Shown here: in pieces, positions 1-9,258 of the stretch
How positions within the stretch are numbered: position 1 is the stretch's first letter
Layout of the letters: every line of letters starts with the position of its first letter
Assembly: GCF_007992435.1 (NCBI RefSeq)
Contig: NZ_BKAG01000005.1
Span: forward strand, 158,904 to 222,903
Source of the DNA: Prosthecobacter gellanilyticus
GTDB lineage: Bacteria; Verrucomicrobiota; Verrucomicrobiia; Verrucomicrobiales; Verrucomicrobiaceae
Direction of reading: 5' to 3'
DNA length: 64,000 bases
Notes under the pieces: model-generated
Told to the model about the DNA's origin: nothing
Seen by the model: only the letters and a program-made list of their open reading frames with translations
Databases searched by the model: none
Made by a program: the position numbers and the translations under genes

Positions 1-379
1 GAACCACATGCGTCAGCTCATGCACCACCATGCCCCAGTCATCCGGGTGTCCCCGCACAAAACCGGCCGAGATGGTGATTTTGCCGCCCAGCGCATGCGC
101 CACCCCCTTCATCTTCGGATCAAAATAGATCGTGACTTGGTTAGGCGCGGTGAATCCCTCTGAAGGCAGCAGTTTCGCGATCTTCGGAAACCATTCCACA
201 CAAAGCGTTCCCGCCTTGTTTCCCCACTCCTTCAGATCCGGCGCGTCGTTGGTATCGACCAATGCCGTGGCGTCACCAGCGCTGATCTTGACCAAGGAAC
301 GTGCGTTCCCCTGGGCGCTGCTGCTTGTCAGCACGCAGATAAAGAACAGGGCAATGAATGAAAGTGTGTGTGAAGTCAT
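1..379 (-). CDS. basic secretory protein-like metalloprotease (partial, C-terminus beyond window)
   Basis: The minus strand has an open frame from the ATG at 377-379 running off the window edge, giving 126 residues. It begins with a hydrophobic signal peptide (residues 1 to about 22, ending SSSAQG), so the protein is probably exported. Near the cut end lies HELTH at about residues 120-124, the zinc-binding HExxH motif, preceded by GGKITISAGFV and a DDWGMVVHE context. This arrangement is typical of the plant-type basic secretory protein (BSP) peptidase family that also occurs in Bacteroidota and Verrucomicrobiota. The start is 9 bp downstream of the stop of the metallophosphoesterase gene, so it is probably the seventh gene of the operon that starts at kbl. 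The family call is recognition of the motif and its context; the third zinc ligand is outside the window. Confidence 0.72.
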   Translation of the reverse strand, partial: MTSHTLSFIALFFICVLTSSSAQGNARSLVKISAGDATALVDTNDAPDLKEWGNKAGTLCVEWFPKIAKLLPSEGFTAPNQVTIYFDPKMKGVAHALGGKITISAGFVRGHPDDWGMVVHELTHVV

Positions 380-388
380 GGCTTGGTC

Positions 389-1570
389 TTAAACAAGAGG
401 TTTGAACACGGGCTGATGCACCACCTCACCCGCGAGGTTCTTCATCGTGATCTGCAGCTGGGTCGCATCTGCATGCGCCTCCATATAGGTGGCCGCCTCC
501 GGTTTCGGGCCACCACCCACGAGCTGCGCATATGGGAACTCCTTCGTGCCTTCCGCCCAGTGCGTCTCATGCATATGACCGGAGATCACCACCTGTGCGC
601 CCCAGGCGACCAGCGCCTCATGCCAGAGTTCGCGACTGCGACGGCTGAAGGAGTCATACTCCCGGCCCACCTCATCTTCGACCTTCCAGCGCAGAGGGAT
701 ATGGCAAAATACCACACGATAGGGTGCATCCCTTAACTCAGGGGTCTTCAGCACATGCTCACGCATCCACTCCGCCTGCTCCCGGCGCAGCGGTTCACAA
801 GCCACCCGGCCTTTAAAGGTCGGATGATCGTCCGCCTTGTCCTCACCCGTGTTCAGACACACAAACGCCACCGGCCCGCTGCGGAAGGCATAGTAGGACC
901 GCCCCGTTGGAGCTGCCACATAGTTGGGTAGGCGATAACCGTACGCTCCGCGCAGATCATGGTTTCCCCACACAAAAGCCAGCGGCCGCTGCGCGGTGAA
1001 GTCCGTGCCTGCCGGATGCAGCAAGGTGGGCACCAGCGTCTCGTCCTTGTGCCAGTCATTGCAGATGTCGCCATTCCACAGCAGGAAATCTACCTTCGCC
1101 GGAGTCTTCTCATGCAGTTGGGCGATCGTCGTGTTGTTGACATGCGTGTCATTCCACACCGCAAAGCGCGTCTCCTTCGCCGTCGTATCCAGCGTGCGAA
1201 ACTCACGCCATGCACTCTCCTCCTTCGCCGGCGGCTCACCCATCGCCTCGGTTACTGTGCGATAAGTGAAAGTCGCTCCAGCCTTGAGGCCATCCAGCCG
1301 CACTCGCAGCGCCTTCTCACCTTGTGTGGAGAAGCCAAACTCAGTCCCGCCGACCTTCTTCACCTCACCCGCCATCTTCAGTTCCACCCACCCACGTGCA
1401 TGCCGCGAGATGCCCCACACGATTTCCACGCCATCTGTGCGTGGTGCCATCACCACCGGTGGCGTGATCACCAGTGTCGTAGGTTCAGCAGCGCTAGGAG
1501 AAGCGTTTTGTGCTTGTGCAGAGATAGCGGTCCCCAGCGCGGCCTGGGTGAAAAAATGGCGACGATTCAT
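389..1570 (-). CDS. exported calcineurin-like metallophosphoesterase
   Basis: A 393-residue protein starting at MNRRHFFTQAALG, a Tat-like twin-arginine signal; longer in-frame starts would bury this signal. Residues about 35-130 look like the fibronectin-III-like N-terminal domain of purple-acid-phosphatase relatives (GVEIVWGISRHARGWVEL, then a segment ending TFTYR). The catalytic domain shows the metallophosphoesterase signature in order: DTH at 141-143, GD at 167-168, GNHD at 202-205, and the late histidine motifs CHIPLRW and SGHMHETHW. It should hydrolyse phosphomonoesters or diesters in the periplasm; the substrate is not predictable. The ATG is preceded by CCCAACC rather than a purine-rich ribosome site. 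It lies 38 bp after the DUF6528 gene and 9 bp before the BSP-like gene on the same strand. Confidence 0.88.
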   Translation of the reverse strand: MNRRHFFTQAALGTAISAQAQNASPSAAEPTTLVITPPVVMAPRTDGVEIVWGISRHARGWVELKMAGEVKKVGGTEFGFSTQGEKALRVRLDGLKAGATFTYRTVTEAMGEPPAKEESAWREFRTLDTTAKETRFAVWNDTHVNNTTIAQLHEKTPAKVDFLLWNGDICNDWHKDETLVPTLLHPAGTDFTAQRPLAFVWGNHDLRGAYGYRLPNYVAAPTGRSYYAFRSGPVAFVCLNTGEDKADDHPTFKGRVACEPLRREQAEWMREHVLKTPELRDAPYRVVFCHIPLRWKVEDEVGREYDSFSRRSRELWHEALVAWGAQVVISGHMHETHWAEGTKEFPYAQLVGGGPKPEAATYMEAHADATQLQITMKNLAGEVVHQPVFKPLV

Positions 1571-1608
1571 GGTTGGGTGGGTTGGAAAATAAAGAGGCGC
1601 AGTTCGCG

Positions 1609-2502
1609 TCACTCAGGAGACGCCGGAAACCAGCGCGCCTTGTAAAGTCGTTCGTTAGGCGGATTGATCTCGCCCGCAGGTGCCAGGAGGTGAATGCTGC
1701 CGCTCCACCAAGCTTTGTCGCTCGCCTGGATAAAGACGGTCCTTCCGGTGACCGGATGTACGTTCACGCACTTCACCAGGCCCTTGTCACCCAGTTCCGG
1801 ATGCAGACGGAAAGCCGCCTTGTCGCGATCAAACAGATACACATGGCTGTGAGTGCTCACGATCAAATCAGTACCACTCGGCATCGCCTGCAGCTCATGC
1901 CCATCCTCATCCGGAAGCTCATGACTTGTCTGCATCAGGAGCGATGGCTTGTCACTCTCCCAGTCCTTCAGCTCATAGCGGCGCAGCTCTTTGAAGCCGA
2001 GCGCCCACAGGCACTTCCTAGCTTCATCCCACACTACCCCATGCCCGGATGGCAGCGGCGTCTCATACACAGGTTCATCAGACCTCGCGATGTCAAAGAC
2101 CACCAGCTTGTTGCCCGTTCCTCCGGTGGATCCCGCCACTACCACGCGTTCGCGCGGCAGCAGCTCCAGGGAGTGCGCACTCGTCACATGTCCATGCCAG
2201 AGCACCTTTCCCGATGGATGCTCCACCAGCGCGCAGCCACTGCCAGAAGAAGAAATGAGCACCTTCTTCCCGCCATCCACCGGCTTGCAGTCATCCGTCG
2301 TGCCGAATCGCTTGCGTTGAGCCTCCGGCAAATCCTCGCGATCCTTTGCCTTCCAGCTCCAAAGCTTCTCAAAGCTACCCTTCTCCGCAGCATCAGCATC
2401 GATCACGAAGACCTCCCCCATGCCACAAAGCATGAGGGAATGAGGTGCAGGCTCGGCAGCCTGTGCGCTGGTCAGCAGCGCGAATAACAAGAGATTCTTC
2501 AT
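1609..2502 (-). CDS. exported DUF6528-type beta-propeller protein
   Basis: A 297-residue protein beginning MKNLLLFALLTSAQAAEP, a clear Sec signal peptide. Its ATG overlaps the TGA of the upstream tricorn-like gene (ATGA at 2499-2502), which decides this start over a longer frame and implies translational coupling. The sequence matches the pattern I know as DUF6528: an LMLCGMG/VFVIDAD start, a WSWKAKD-LPEAQRKRF-TTDDCKP block, ISSSGSGCALVE, AHSLELLP, GHGVVWDE, and a late SDKAWWSG block. These proteins fold as propellers, and some relatives lie near carbohydrate-active genes, but no enzymatic activity is established. Here the gene sits in a peptide and amino-acid degradation operon. The family assignment is recognition from sequence, not a search. 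Confidence 0.82.
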   Translation of the reverse strand: MKNLLLFALLTSAQAAEPAPHSLMLCGMGEVFVIDADAAEKGSFEKLWSWKAKDREDLPEAQRKRFGTTDDCKPVDGGKKVLISSSGSGCALVEHPSGKVLWHGHVTSAHSLELLPRERVVVAGSTGGTGNKLVVFDIARSDEPVYETPLPSGHGVVWDEARKCLWALGFKELRRYELKDWESDKPSLLMQTSHELPDEDGHELQAMPSGTDLIVSTHSHVYLFDRDKAAFRLHPELGDKGLVKCVNVHPVTGRTVFIQASDKAWWSGSIHLLAPAGEINPPNERLYKARWFPASPE

Positions 2503-5500
2503 GGCTGGCGTTCGGTGGCTTTGATGAGTTTCGGCTGTGGCCGCTTCTTCCACGCCGTCACATCCTGCTTCAACACCTCCACCGCCTTGTTGAGCTGGTG
2601 ATCCGTCGGATCTCCCGGCTGTGGCCACACCACGTAGTCCGGTCTCGCGCCATTCAGTTCCATGTCCTGGCCATCTGAAAGCACATACCAGCCGCGAAAA
2701 GGCAGCCGCAGCGTGCCCACATCCATGATCGTGGTCGCCCCCGTGCTGATCACACCACCCGCCGTCTGCACTCCCACGATCTTCCCGCGCTTCAGCGTCT
2801 TGATCGCATGGCTGAAGACCTCCGCATTGCTATAGCTGTTCTGGTTGCACAGCACCACGATCGGCTTCTGCCACGTCGCATAGATCATGCGGTCCTGCGG
2901 ATAGCCCGGTGTGCTGCTGCCACGTGGAAGGGCGATCGCATGCCGCGGCTGCATCAGCGCTGTCAGCAGATGATCCGTGGTGGATCCACCTCCATTCTCA
3001 CGCACATCGATGATGAGGCCATCCTTGCCAGCTCCCGCATGATAAAGCTCCTCCTGGAACTTCTGGAAGCTCGCATCATCCATCGCGCTGATGTGCAGAT
3101 ACCCTAGCGTGCCATTGGAGGTCTTCTCCACCGCCGCGCGGTTGTCCTCAATCCACCCATCATAGAGCAGACGACGTGCTGTCAGATACGTGATCGGACG
3201 CAGTGTCACATCACGCTCGATCTCCCCGCTCTTCACGCGCAGCAGGATGTCACGCTCGATCGGTCCATTGAGCACCTTGCTCATGTCCATCGTCGGACTC
3301 ACTTCCAGGCCATCCACTTTCAAAACAATCTCACCCGCGCCAATGCGGCTCTCCTGCCGCGTCGCCGGGCTTTTGGGAATCACATGCCGCACCTTCCATC
3401 CCGGCCCTTCAAAGGTCGGATCAAAGCGCAGCCCCAGATGTGCCGTCTCCTCACGCCAGCCGCTCGTAGGCGGGGTGGTCGAGTTCATCGTGAACCCGAG
3501 ATGGGATCCATTCAGCTCGCCTAGCATCAGCCACACGCACTCCGTCACGCCGCTCATCGCAGGCGCTTCAGCCGCCATGTCGCGATACTTCGCCCTTACC
3601 GCGTTCCAGTCACGATTGCCGTGTTTCTCATCGTAAAACTGGTCACGCATGACCTGCCAGCATTGGTCAAAGACCGCGCGTTGTTTGTCCGCGCGTGAAT
3701 AAGCCTGCTGCGCCCGGAAGCTCATCGTCTTCAGCTCACCAGTCTTCGCGGAGATCGTCGCCGGCTTGCCGTCGAGCAGTCCTGCCAGCACATCATCACC
3801 CTTGATCCACACCGTGTTCGTCAGCACGGCTGTTCCGACCTGCTTCGGCTTCAGATCATCTGGAAACTCCACCGTGCGCGTGACCTTCTTCTCCTCGACC
3901 TGCGATTGGAAAGCCAGCTTCTTGGAGTCTGGTGACCACACCAGCGAGTTCTCCCGGGTGTCAGCGATCTTGATCCGGTGGATGCGATCATGAATGCCTT
4001 CAAAATCGATCGTCAGCGGCTTCTTCTCAGGGGGCTTCGGTGCTTCCGGCTTGGCCGCGACCTCAGGCTTCTTCTCTTCCTGTTTCTTCTCCTCCGTCTT
4101 GGGTTCCCCGGCCTTCGGTTCATCCGCTTTGGGTGCCGCCGCAGGTTCAGCAGGCTTGTCTTCCTGCTTCGGCTCGGCCTTCCTGGTCACAGTCACGCTT
4201 TTGGTTGGTAGAGAAGGCTTGGAGCCCTTCGCGATCTTCTCGCGCGCCTTCACCAGCGTGCGCTGGCGCTTCGTTTTCTCATCGTCTTGAGCCAGCAGGT
4301 TCACATAAAACACATCCACCTCGTCGATCTCACGCTGCCCTGTCCACGCGATCATCTTCCCATCCGGCGACCACACCGGACGCGAGTCATTGTTCGGATG
4401 CCGTGAGAGGTTGAAGGGAGGTTTCGAGCCATCCAGCGGCATCAGCCAGATGTCATCATTGAACCACTCATCCTCCTGCGAGTAAGCGATCCATGCCCCA
4501 TCCGGCGAAAACGAGATGCTCACTGGATTCCATGACTCGATGATGCGCTTCGCATTCTTGCCGTCTGCATCCGCCACCATCAGATCTCCGCGCTCACGCA
4601 GCCAGGCCAGCTTCTTGCCATCCGGCGTGAACTTCGGCCGCTCATCCGCTTCCGGATCATCCGTGACCTTCGTCAGCGTGAAAATGGTGTTCTCAAACCA
4701 GGCCTTCTTGCGGTCATCCGGCACTGCTTTCCAAATATCTGTCTGTCCCTGCGCATCACTGATGAAGACGAGCGATTTCCCATCCGGCGCAAACACCGGC
4801 TCGCGCTCCTCCTCGCCCGTGTGCGTGATCTGGCGTGGCTCCTTCAGCTCCGTGTCCATCACCCACACATCACCACCTGAGACAAAAGCCATCTGCAGAC
4901 CGTCCTGCGTGTAGCTGATGTCCGTGGCCTTCTCCAGCACCACGCGTGTCGTCTCCTGCTCCACATCCGTCGCCGCATCGATCTCGATCTTCAGCGGTTC
5001 CTTGTCGCCGGGATGCCATTGATACAGGTCAAAGCGCACCCGGAACACCAGCGTCTTGCCATCGCGTGAGATCGCTGGGAACACCACTAAGTCATCTTTG
5101 AAGTGCGTGATCTGTGTGCCCTTGCCGTTGGTTAGGCCGCGCTCCCAAAGGTTGCCGTTCTTCACAAAATAAAAACCCTGGCCGTCAGGCTTCCACAGCG
5201 GCCAGCGGTTCTCACTTTCATCACTGATGATCTGCGTAAAGCTCTTCTCCTCGCGGTTGAAGAGCCAGATCTGCCCGGCACGCGCACCCTTGTAACCCTG
5301 CCGCCACCAGCTTTCGGAGCCCTCACGCATGAAGAGCACTTTCTTCCCGTCGGGTGAGAGCACCGCATCCGTGCCATAGTCATCAAAGAGAACGTTCTCA
5401 GCCTTCCGCTCATTCGCATCGATGATCGCGATGCGTGCCGTGCGTGATTCACGTCCCCAGGAGAAGTCCCGCGAAAGGCCCACCACCAGCCCCGTCCCAT

Positions 5501-5849
5501 CTGGAGTCCACTCACGCACATCGCAGCCGTCCGTGTGCCAGGTGAGCTGCTTCGGTTCGCCACCATTCACAGGCATTGTGTAAAGCAGCTTGCTGCCCTC
5601 GCGTTCGCTGTTGAAGGCAATCTGCTTGCCATCGGGCGAGAAGGCCGCGCCTGACTCCAGCGCGGAATGTGAGGTGAGCCGTGTCGCCCTTCCTCCTTCA
5701 GTGGGTGCGCTCCAGATATCCCCATTCCAGCCGAAGGCGATGGTCTTGCCATCCGGTGACAAGGCAGGCTCGTGAGCCAGCTTCACAGGCTCGGCATGAA
5801 CGAGGAGGCCTGTGCAAACAAACAGGGGTGCGAGAAGACGTGAGGACAT
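2499..5849 (-). CDS. tricorn protease homologue (S41 family), exported
   Basis: A 1116-residue protein. The N-terminal half is two stacked WD40-like propellers with many PD40 repeats (LSPDGKTIAF, FSPDGKQIAF, FAPDGKSLVF, WSPDGKMIAW), about residues 20-545. A PDZ domain follows (IVLKVDGLEV) and then an S41 serine protease domain with DVRENGGGSTTD and the nucleophile region NSYSNAE, where Ser1007 aligns with the catalytic serine. Tricorn trims oligopeptides; unlike the archaeal cytosolic enzyme this one has a signal peptide (MSSRLLAPLFVCTGLLVHA), so it probably works in the periplasm. Residues about 550-613 are an odd Lys/Pro/Glu/Ala-rich linker. An ATG at 5864 would add five residues; I chose 5849 because the signal peptide starts cleanly and CCCAACC precedes it as at other starts here. 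The stop overlaps the DUF6528 start. Confidence 0.93.
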   Translation of the reverse strand: MSSRLLAPLFVCTGLLVHAEPVKLAHEPALSPDGKTIAFGWNGDIWSAPTEGGRATRLTSHSALESGAAFSPDGKQIAFNSEREGSKLLYTMPVNGGEPKQLTWHTDGCDVREWTPDGTGLVVGLSRDFSWGRESRTARIAIIDANERKAENVLFDDYGTDAVLSPDGKKVLFMREGSESWWRQGYKGARAGQIWLFNREEKSFTQIISDESENRWPLWKPDGQGFYFVKNGNLWERGLTNGKGTQITHFKDDLVVFPAISRDGKTLVFRVRFDLYQWHPGDKEPLKIEIDAATDVEQETTRVVLEKATDISYTQDGLQMAFVSGGDVWVMDTELKEPRQITHTGEEEREPVFAPDGKSLVFISDAQGQTDIWKAVPDDRKKAWFENTIFTLTKVTDDPEADERPKFTPDGKKLAWLRERGDLMVADADGKNAKRIIESWNPVSISFSPDGAWIAYSQEDEWFNDDIWLMPLDGSKPPFNLSRHPNNDSRPVWSPDGKMIAWTGQREIDEVDVFYVNLLAQDDEKTKRQRTLVKAREKIAKGSKPSLPTKSVTVTRKAEPKQEDKPAEPAAAPKADEPKAGEPKTEEKKQEEKKPEVAAKPEAPKPPEKKPLTIDFEGIHDRIHRIKIADTRENSLVWSPDSKKLAFQSQVEEKKVTRTVEFPDDLKPKQVGTAVLTNTVWIKGDDVLAGLLDGKPATISAKTGELKTMSFRAQQAYSRADKQRAVFDQCWQVMRDQFYDEKHGNRDWNAVRAKYRDMAAEAPAMSGVTECVWLMLGELNGSHLGFTMNSTTPPTSGWREETAHLGLRFDPTFEGPGWKVRHVIPKSPATRQESRIGAGEIVLKVDGLEVSPTMDMSKVLNGPIERDILLRVKSGEIERDVTLRPITYLTARRLLYDGWIEDNRAAVEKTSNGTLGYLHISAMDDASFQKFQEELYHAGAGKDGLIIDVRENGGGSTTDHLLTALMQPRHAIALPRGSSTPGYPQDRMIYATWQKPIVVLCNQNSYSNAEVFSHAIKTLKRGKIVGVQTAGGVISTGATTIMDVGTLRLPFRGWYVLSDGQDMELNGARPDYVVWPQPGDPTDHQLNKAVEVLKQDVTAWKKRPQPKLIKATERQP

Positions 5850-5871
5850 GGTTGGGAGTATCATAACGGTC

Positions 5872-7257
5872 TCAACATTCAGTCACGTTCACCGCGAGAC
5901 CACCGCGTGACGTTTCTTTGTATTTCGTGCTCATGTCAGCGCCGGTCTGGCGCATGGTCTTGATCACCTTGTCCAGTGAGACCCGGTGCGTGCCATCGCC
6001 ACGCAGCGCCAGCCGCGCCGCATTGATAGCCTTCACCGCGCCCATGGCATTGCGTTCGATGCACGGCACCTGCACCAGCCCGCCGATGGGATCACAGGTG
6101 AGCCCCAGATTGTGCTCCATGCCGATCTCCGCCGCGTTCTCCACCTGCGGCACTGTGCCACCCAGCGCCTCGCATAAAGCGCCTGCCGCCATGGAGCAGG
6201 CCACGCCGACCTCACCCTGGCAGCCCACCTCAGCACCCGAGATGGAAGCATTGAGTTTGTAGATCATGCCAATCGCGCCAGCGGTGAGCAGAAAGCGCAC
6301 GATGCGGTCATCATCCGCGCCGCCATGCACGCGCACAAAGTAGTGCAGCACCGCCGGGATGATCCCCGCCGCGCCATTCGTCGGGGCCGTGACCACACGA
6401 CCGCCGGCCGCATTCTCCTCATTCACCGCCATCGCCCACAGGCTGACCCAGTCTAGCACGGTCAGTGGATCACGCAGCCCAGCTTCAGGATTCGCGCTCA
6501 GTTCACGATGAATCTTCGGCGCACGTCTCTCCACCTTCAATCCACCAGGAAGAATGCCTTCACTCTGGCAGCCGCGCTCCACACAGGCATGCATGGCCTT
6601 CCACACCTTCAGCAGAGCCGCGCGTGTTTCCGCTTCGGGTCTCCACGCTGACTCATTCTTCAAAGTCATCTCGCTCACACTCAGCCCTGTTTCACGGCCC
6701 AGCCGCAGCAGATCATCTCCCATCTGATAAGGGTAGGGAAGCTCGCGCGGCTTCGTGCTCAGGGCATCCAGCTTCGCCGTCTCCTCATTCACCACAAAAC
6801 CGCCGCCGATGGAGTAATAAACTCGGCTCAGCAGTTCATTCCCATCCGCATCCCGTGCGATGAATCGCATGCCGTTCGGATGCTCCGGCAGCGACTCCAG
6901 CCGGTGAAACACCAGATCCTCTTTCTCATGAAACGGCACCTCACGTGTGCCGCCTAACATTAAACGCTGCTGCGTTCGGATCGCTTCGATCTTCGTTGGC
7001 ACCGCGTCCACATCCACACCTTCCGGCGTCTCGCCTTCCAGTCCCAGCAGCACCGCCTTGTCCGTGCCATGACCTTTGCCCGTCAGTGCCAGTGATCCAT
7101 ACAGATGCGCCTCCACGCGCGCAGTCTTGTCAAAGACACCCGCTTCGTTCAACCGCGCGACAAACCGGTTCCCCGCACGCATCGGCCCCACGGTGTGGGA
7201 GCTCGAAGGCCCGATGCCGATCGTGAAGAGGTCCAGTGTGCTGATGCTGGCGGCCAT
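5872..7257 (-). CDS. sdaA: L-serine ammonia-lyase, iron-sulfur type
   Basis: A 461-residue single-chain L-serine dehydratase, which converts L-serine to pyruvate and ammonia in the cytoplasm. The N-terminal domain carries [14 protein letters not shown], the hallmark of the family. The C-terminal domain carries the three [4Fe-4S] ligands, Cys346 (GCQGE), Cys388 (CDPIGG) and Cys399 (PCIER), with the same 42- and 11-residue spacings as the E. coli enzymes. Length is normal. The ATG at 7255-7257 has a good Shine-Dalgarno, GAGGAAG, about 6 nt upstream, which lies inside the end of the asparaginase gene; the two genes are 1 bp apart. The upstream genes kbl and asparaginase feed the same route: glycine and threonine via kbl, aspartate via asparaginase. 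Confidence 0.96.
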   Translation of the reverse strand: MAASISTLDLFTIGIGPSSSHTVGPMRAGNRFVARLNEAGVFDKTARVEAHLYGSLALTGKGHGTDKAVLLGLEGETPEGVDVDAVPTKIEAIRTQQRLMLGGTREVPFHEKEDLVFHRLESLPEHPNGMRFIARDADGNELLSRVYYSIGGGFVVNEETAKLDALSTKPRELPYPYQMGDDLLRLGRETGLSVSEMTLKNESAWRPEAETRAALLKVWKAMHACVERGCQSEGILPGGLKVERRAPKIHRELSANPEAGLRDPLTVLDWVSLWAMAVNEENAAGGRVVTAPTNGAAGIIPAVLHYFVRVHGGADDDRIVRFLLTAGAIGMIYKLNASISGAEVGCQGEVGVACSMAAGALCEALGGTVPQVENAAEIGMEHNLGLTCDPIGGLVQVPCIERNAMGAVKAINAARLALRGDGTHRVSLDKVIKTMRQTGADMSTKYKETSRGGLAVNVTEC

Positions 7258-7258
7258 G

Positions 7259-7741
7259 TTATACTTCCTCGAAACACTGTTTGTCGCGGTTCTTGCGCAC
7301 CTTCCTAGGATCAAAGAGGCGGCCGTTCATGGAGAGATACACCCCTGGCGGCAGAGATGAGACCGCGCCGATGGCCATGCCGATGTTAAAAGTCGCATCC
7401 GTGCTGCGAAAGCGCGCCGGCTGCATGGCTCCCGTCAGCACGATGGTCTTGCCCGGCACATCACAGAGCAGGCGACCTGTGTCTGCCATCGTGTCCGTGC
7501 CATGCGTGATCACGATGCGCTCGCAAGGACTTGCCAGCACACGCTCGCGGATCGTCTGCCGGTCCGCGTCGGTCATCTCCAGGCTGTCCTTCGCCAGCAC
7601 CGGCTCGATCTCATACTCAAAGGCAACGCCCGCCTCCTTCAACACTTCCAGGACCTGTGGCGAGCCGATGTGATACTCGCTCTTCGCATCGAAGTAGACT
7701 TTGTCGATCGTGCCGCCGGTGGCGATGAAGTGGATTTTCAT
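7259..7741 (-). CDS. short asparaginase (N-terminal-domain-only type)
   Basis: A 160-residue protein, half the length of classical L-asparaginases (about 330). It retains the two signature blocks, ATGGTID at residues 7-13 with the nucleophilic threonine and THGTDTM with the second Thr-Asp pair, plus VLTGAMQPA. It ends shortly after VRKNRDK, whose lysine may complete the Thr-Asp-Lys triad. A compact family of about 160-170 residues with this layout is known in bacteria, so this is probably a full gene and not a truncation; the reaction would be asparagine to aspartate plus ammonia, and activity is inferred. It follows kbl by 6 bp and precedes sdaA by 1 bp, consistent with one transcript for amino-acid catabolism. 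No signal peptide is seen, so it is cytoplasmic. Confidence 0.88.
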   Translation of the reverse strand: MKIHFIATGGTIDKVYFDAKSEYHIGSPQVLEVLKEAGVAFEYEIEPVLAKDSLEMTDADRQTIRERVLASPCERIVITHGTDTMADTGRLLCDVPGKTIVLTGAMQPARFRSTDATFNIGMAIGAVSSLPPGVYLSMNGRLFDPRKVRKNRDKQCFEEV

Positions 7742-7747
7742 GAGGTT

Positions 7748-8938
7748 TTAAACTCCGAGCATCTTCTTTACCTCAACGAAGGCATTCACGGCCATCTCCA
7801 AATCACCACGTGTGTGTGCCGCGCTGATCTGCGTGCGGATGCGCGCCTTGCCCTGCGGCACCACCGGGTAGCTGAAGCCGATGACGTACACACCGCGCTG
7901 CAGCATCTCGTCCGCGAACTTGGAGGCCAATGCCGCATCCCCCAGCATGATCGGCACGATGGGATGCACCCCCGGTACGATATTGAAACCTGCCTCCGTC
8001 ATCTCCTGGCGGAAAATGCGCGTGTTCGCCTCCAGCGTGTCACGCAGCTTCGTCGAGTGCGTTAGCAGATTCAGCGCCGCGATGGATGCGCCCGCGATGC
8101 TCGGACAAAGCGTGTTGCTGAACAAATAAGGCCGCGAGCGCTGCCTCAGCAGCTCCACGATCTCTTTCTTCCCGCTGGTGTAGCCACCACTCGCACCGCC
8201 CAGCGCCTTGCCCAGTGTGCCTGTGAGGATGTCGATGCGGCCCATGACCTCGCAATGCTCATGCGTGCCACGGCCATGCGCGCCCATGAAGCCCACGGCG
8301 TGTGAATCATCCACCATCACCAGCGCCTGATACTTGTCCGCCAGATCACAGATGGCCTTCAGCGGCGCGATGAAACCGTCCATGGAAAACACTCCATCCG
8401 TGGCGATCAGCTTGAAGCGCGCACCCTTGGCATCGGCAGCGATCAACTGCGCTTCCAGATCCGCCATGTCACAGTTCTTGTAGCGATACCGCTGCGCCTT
8501 GCACAGGCGTACGCCATCGATGATCGAGGCATGATTCAGCTCATCACTGATGATCGCATCCTCAGGCCCGAGGATGGTTTCAAACAGTCCGCCATTGGCA
8601 TCAAAGCATGAGCCATACAGGATCGTGTCTTCTGTCCCTAAAAACTCCGTCAGCGAAGCCTCCAGCTCCTTGTGCACTCCTTGCGTGCCGCAGATGAAGC
8701 GCACACTGGCCAGTCCATAGCCCCAGTGCTCCAGCGCCTCATGCGCCGCCTGCCGCACCTTTGGATGCTGGGCCAGACCGAGGTAGTTGTTCGCGCACAG
8801 GTTCAGCACCGCCGCGCCGCCATTCGCGCGCACCAGCGTGCCCTGCGGCGTGGAGAGCACGCGCTCACGCTTGTAGGTGCCTGCGGCGCGGATCGCCTCG
8901 AGCTGGTCCGCGAGATGGTTGGTAAAGGCCGGGTTCAT
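7748..8938 (-). CDS. kbl: glycine C-acetyltransferase (2-amino-3-ketobutyrate CoA ligase)
   Basis: A 396-residue pyridoxal-phosphate enzyme of the alpha-oxoamine synthase family. It interconverts 2-amino-3-oxobutyrate plus CoA with glycine plus acetyl-CoA, the second step of threonine breakdown. The PLP lysine is Lys244 in GTLGKALGG, the same position as in E. coli Kbl, and [32 protein letters not shown] and [11 protein letters not shown] are all present. The ATG at 8936-8938 gives the normal family length; a longer frame upstream has no support. The usual partner tdh (threonine dehydrogenase) is not in the window. This is the first gene of the seven-gene minus-strand operon, and its start codon lies beside an inverted repeat (8940-8979). 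Confidence 0.95.
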   Translation of the reverse strand: MNPAFTNHLADQLEAIRAAGTYKRERVLSTPQGTLVRANGGAAVLNLCANNYLGLAQHPKVRQAAHEALEHWGYGLASVRFICGTQGVHKELEASLTEFLGTEDTILYGSCFDANGGLFETILGPEDAIISDELNHASIIDGVRLCKAQRYRYKNCDMADLEAQLIAADAKGARFKLIATDGVFSMDGFIAPLKAICDLADKYQALVMVDDSHAVGFMGAHGRGTHEHCEVMGRIDILTGTLGKALGGASGGYTSGKKEIVELLRQRSRPYLFSNTLCPSIAGASIAALNLLTHSTKLRDTLEANTRIFRQEMTEAGFNIVPGVHPIVPIMLGDAALASKFADEMLQRGVYVIGFSYPVVPQGKARIRTQISAAHTRGDLEMAVNAFVEVKKMLGV

Positions 8939-8979
8939 GGTTGCCAATATACTGGACGCACATCCTTTATCTTGGCAAC
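8939..8979. promoter_or_regulatory. inverted repeat abutting the kbl start codon
   Basis: GTTGCCAA at 8940-8947 and TTGGCAAC at 8972-8979 are perfect 8-bp inverted repeats separated by 24 bp, and a third partial copy (GGTTGCC) lies at 8994-9000. One arm ends 1-2 nt from the kbl ATG, so in mRNA the hairpin would hold the initiation region, or as DNA it could be an operator. Its function is inferred from position only. Confidence 0.4.
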
Positions 8980-9012
8980 TATTCTTTTTTAAAGGTTGCC
9001 GGTCATTCGGGC

Positions 9013-9258
9013 CTAACCAGGTCTCGCCAGCCGTATCGCACCGCTCGTTTTCAGGGGATGCGCAGGCTTTCCACGCTGCGTGCAGACCAGTTTCCCGTCC
9101 TCTATCAGCTGTGCCGCGACGTCCCGCACCTTGGGCATCAAAGGCCGCCAGTCCTTGCTCAGCTTCCTCGCCACTTCCGACGGACAAAAGGTGGCTCCGT
9201 CACTGCGCGCCGCAGCGAATTCGAGGAAGGTGCGACGGATATCGGAGGCCTCGCTCAT
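9013..9258 (-). CDS. DUF3253 domain protein
   Basis: An 81-residue protein ([20 protein letters not shown] ...) with the sequence pattern of DUF3253, a small winged-helix-like domain: [38 protein letters not shown]. Its ATG overlaps the stop of tspO (ATGA at 9255-9258), which fixes the start; a much longer frame upstream is only the shadow of tspO. DUF3253 genes recur beside iron-sulfur photolyase genes and TspO genes in many bacteria, and this context supports the call. The function is unknown; a DNA-binding role is possible from the predicted fold. It is the last gene of a three-gene operon, followed by 74 bp before the kbl start on the same strand. Confidence 0.82.
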   Translation of the reverse strand: MSEASDIRRTFLEFAAARSDGATFCPSEVARKLSKDWRPLMPKVRDVAAQLIEDGKLVCTQRGKPAHPLKTSGAIRLARPG

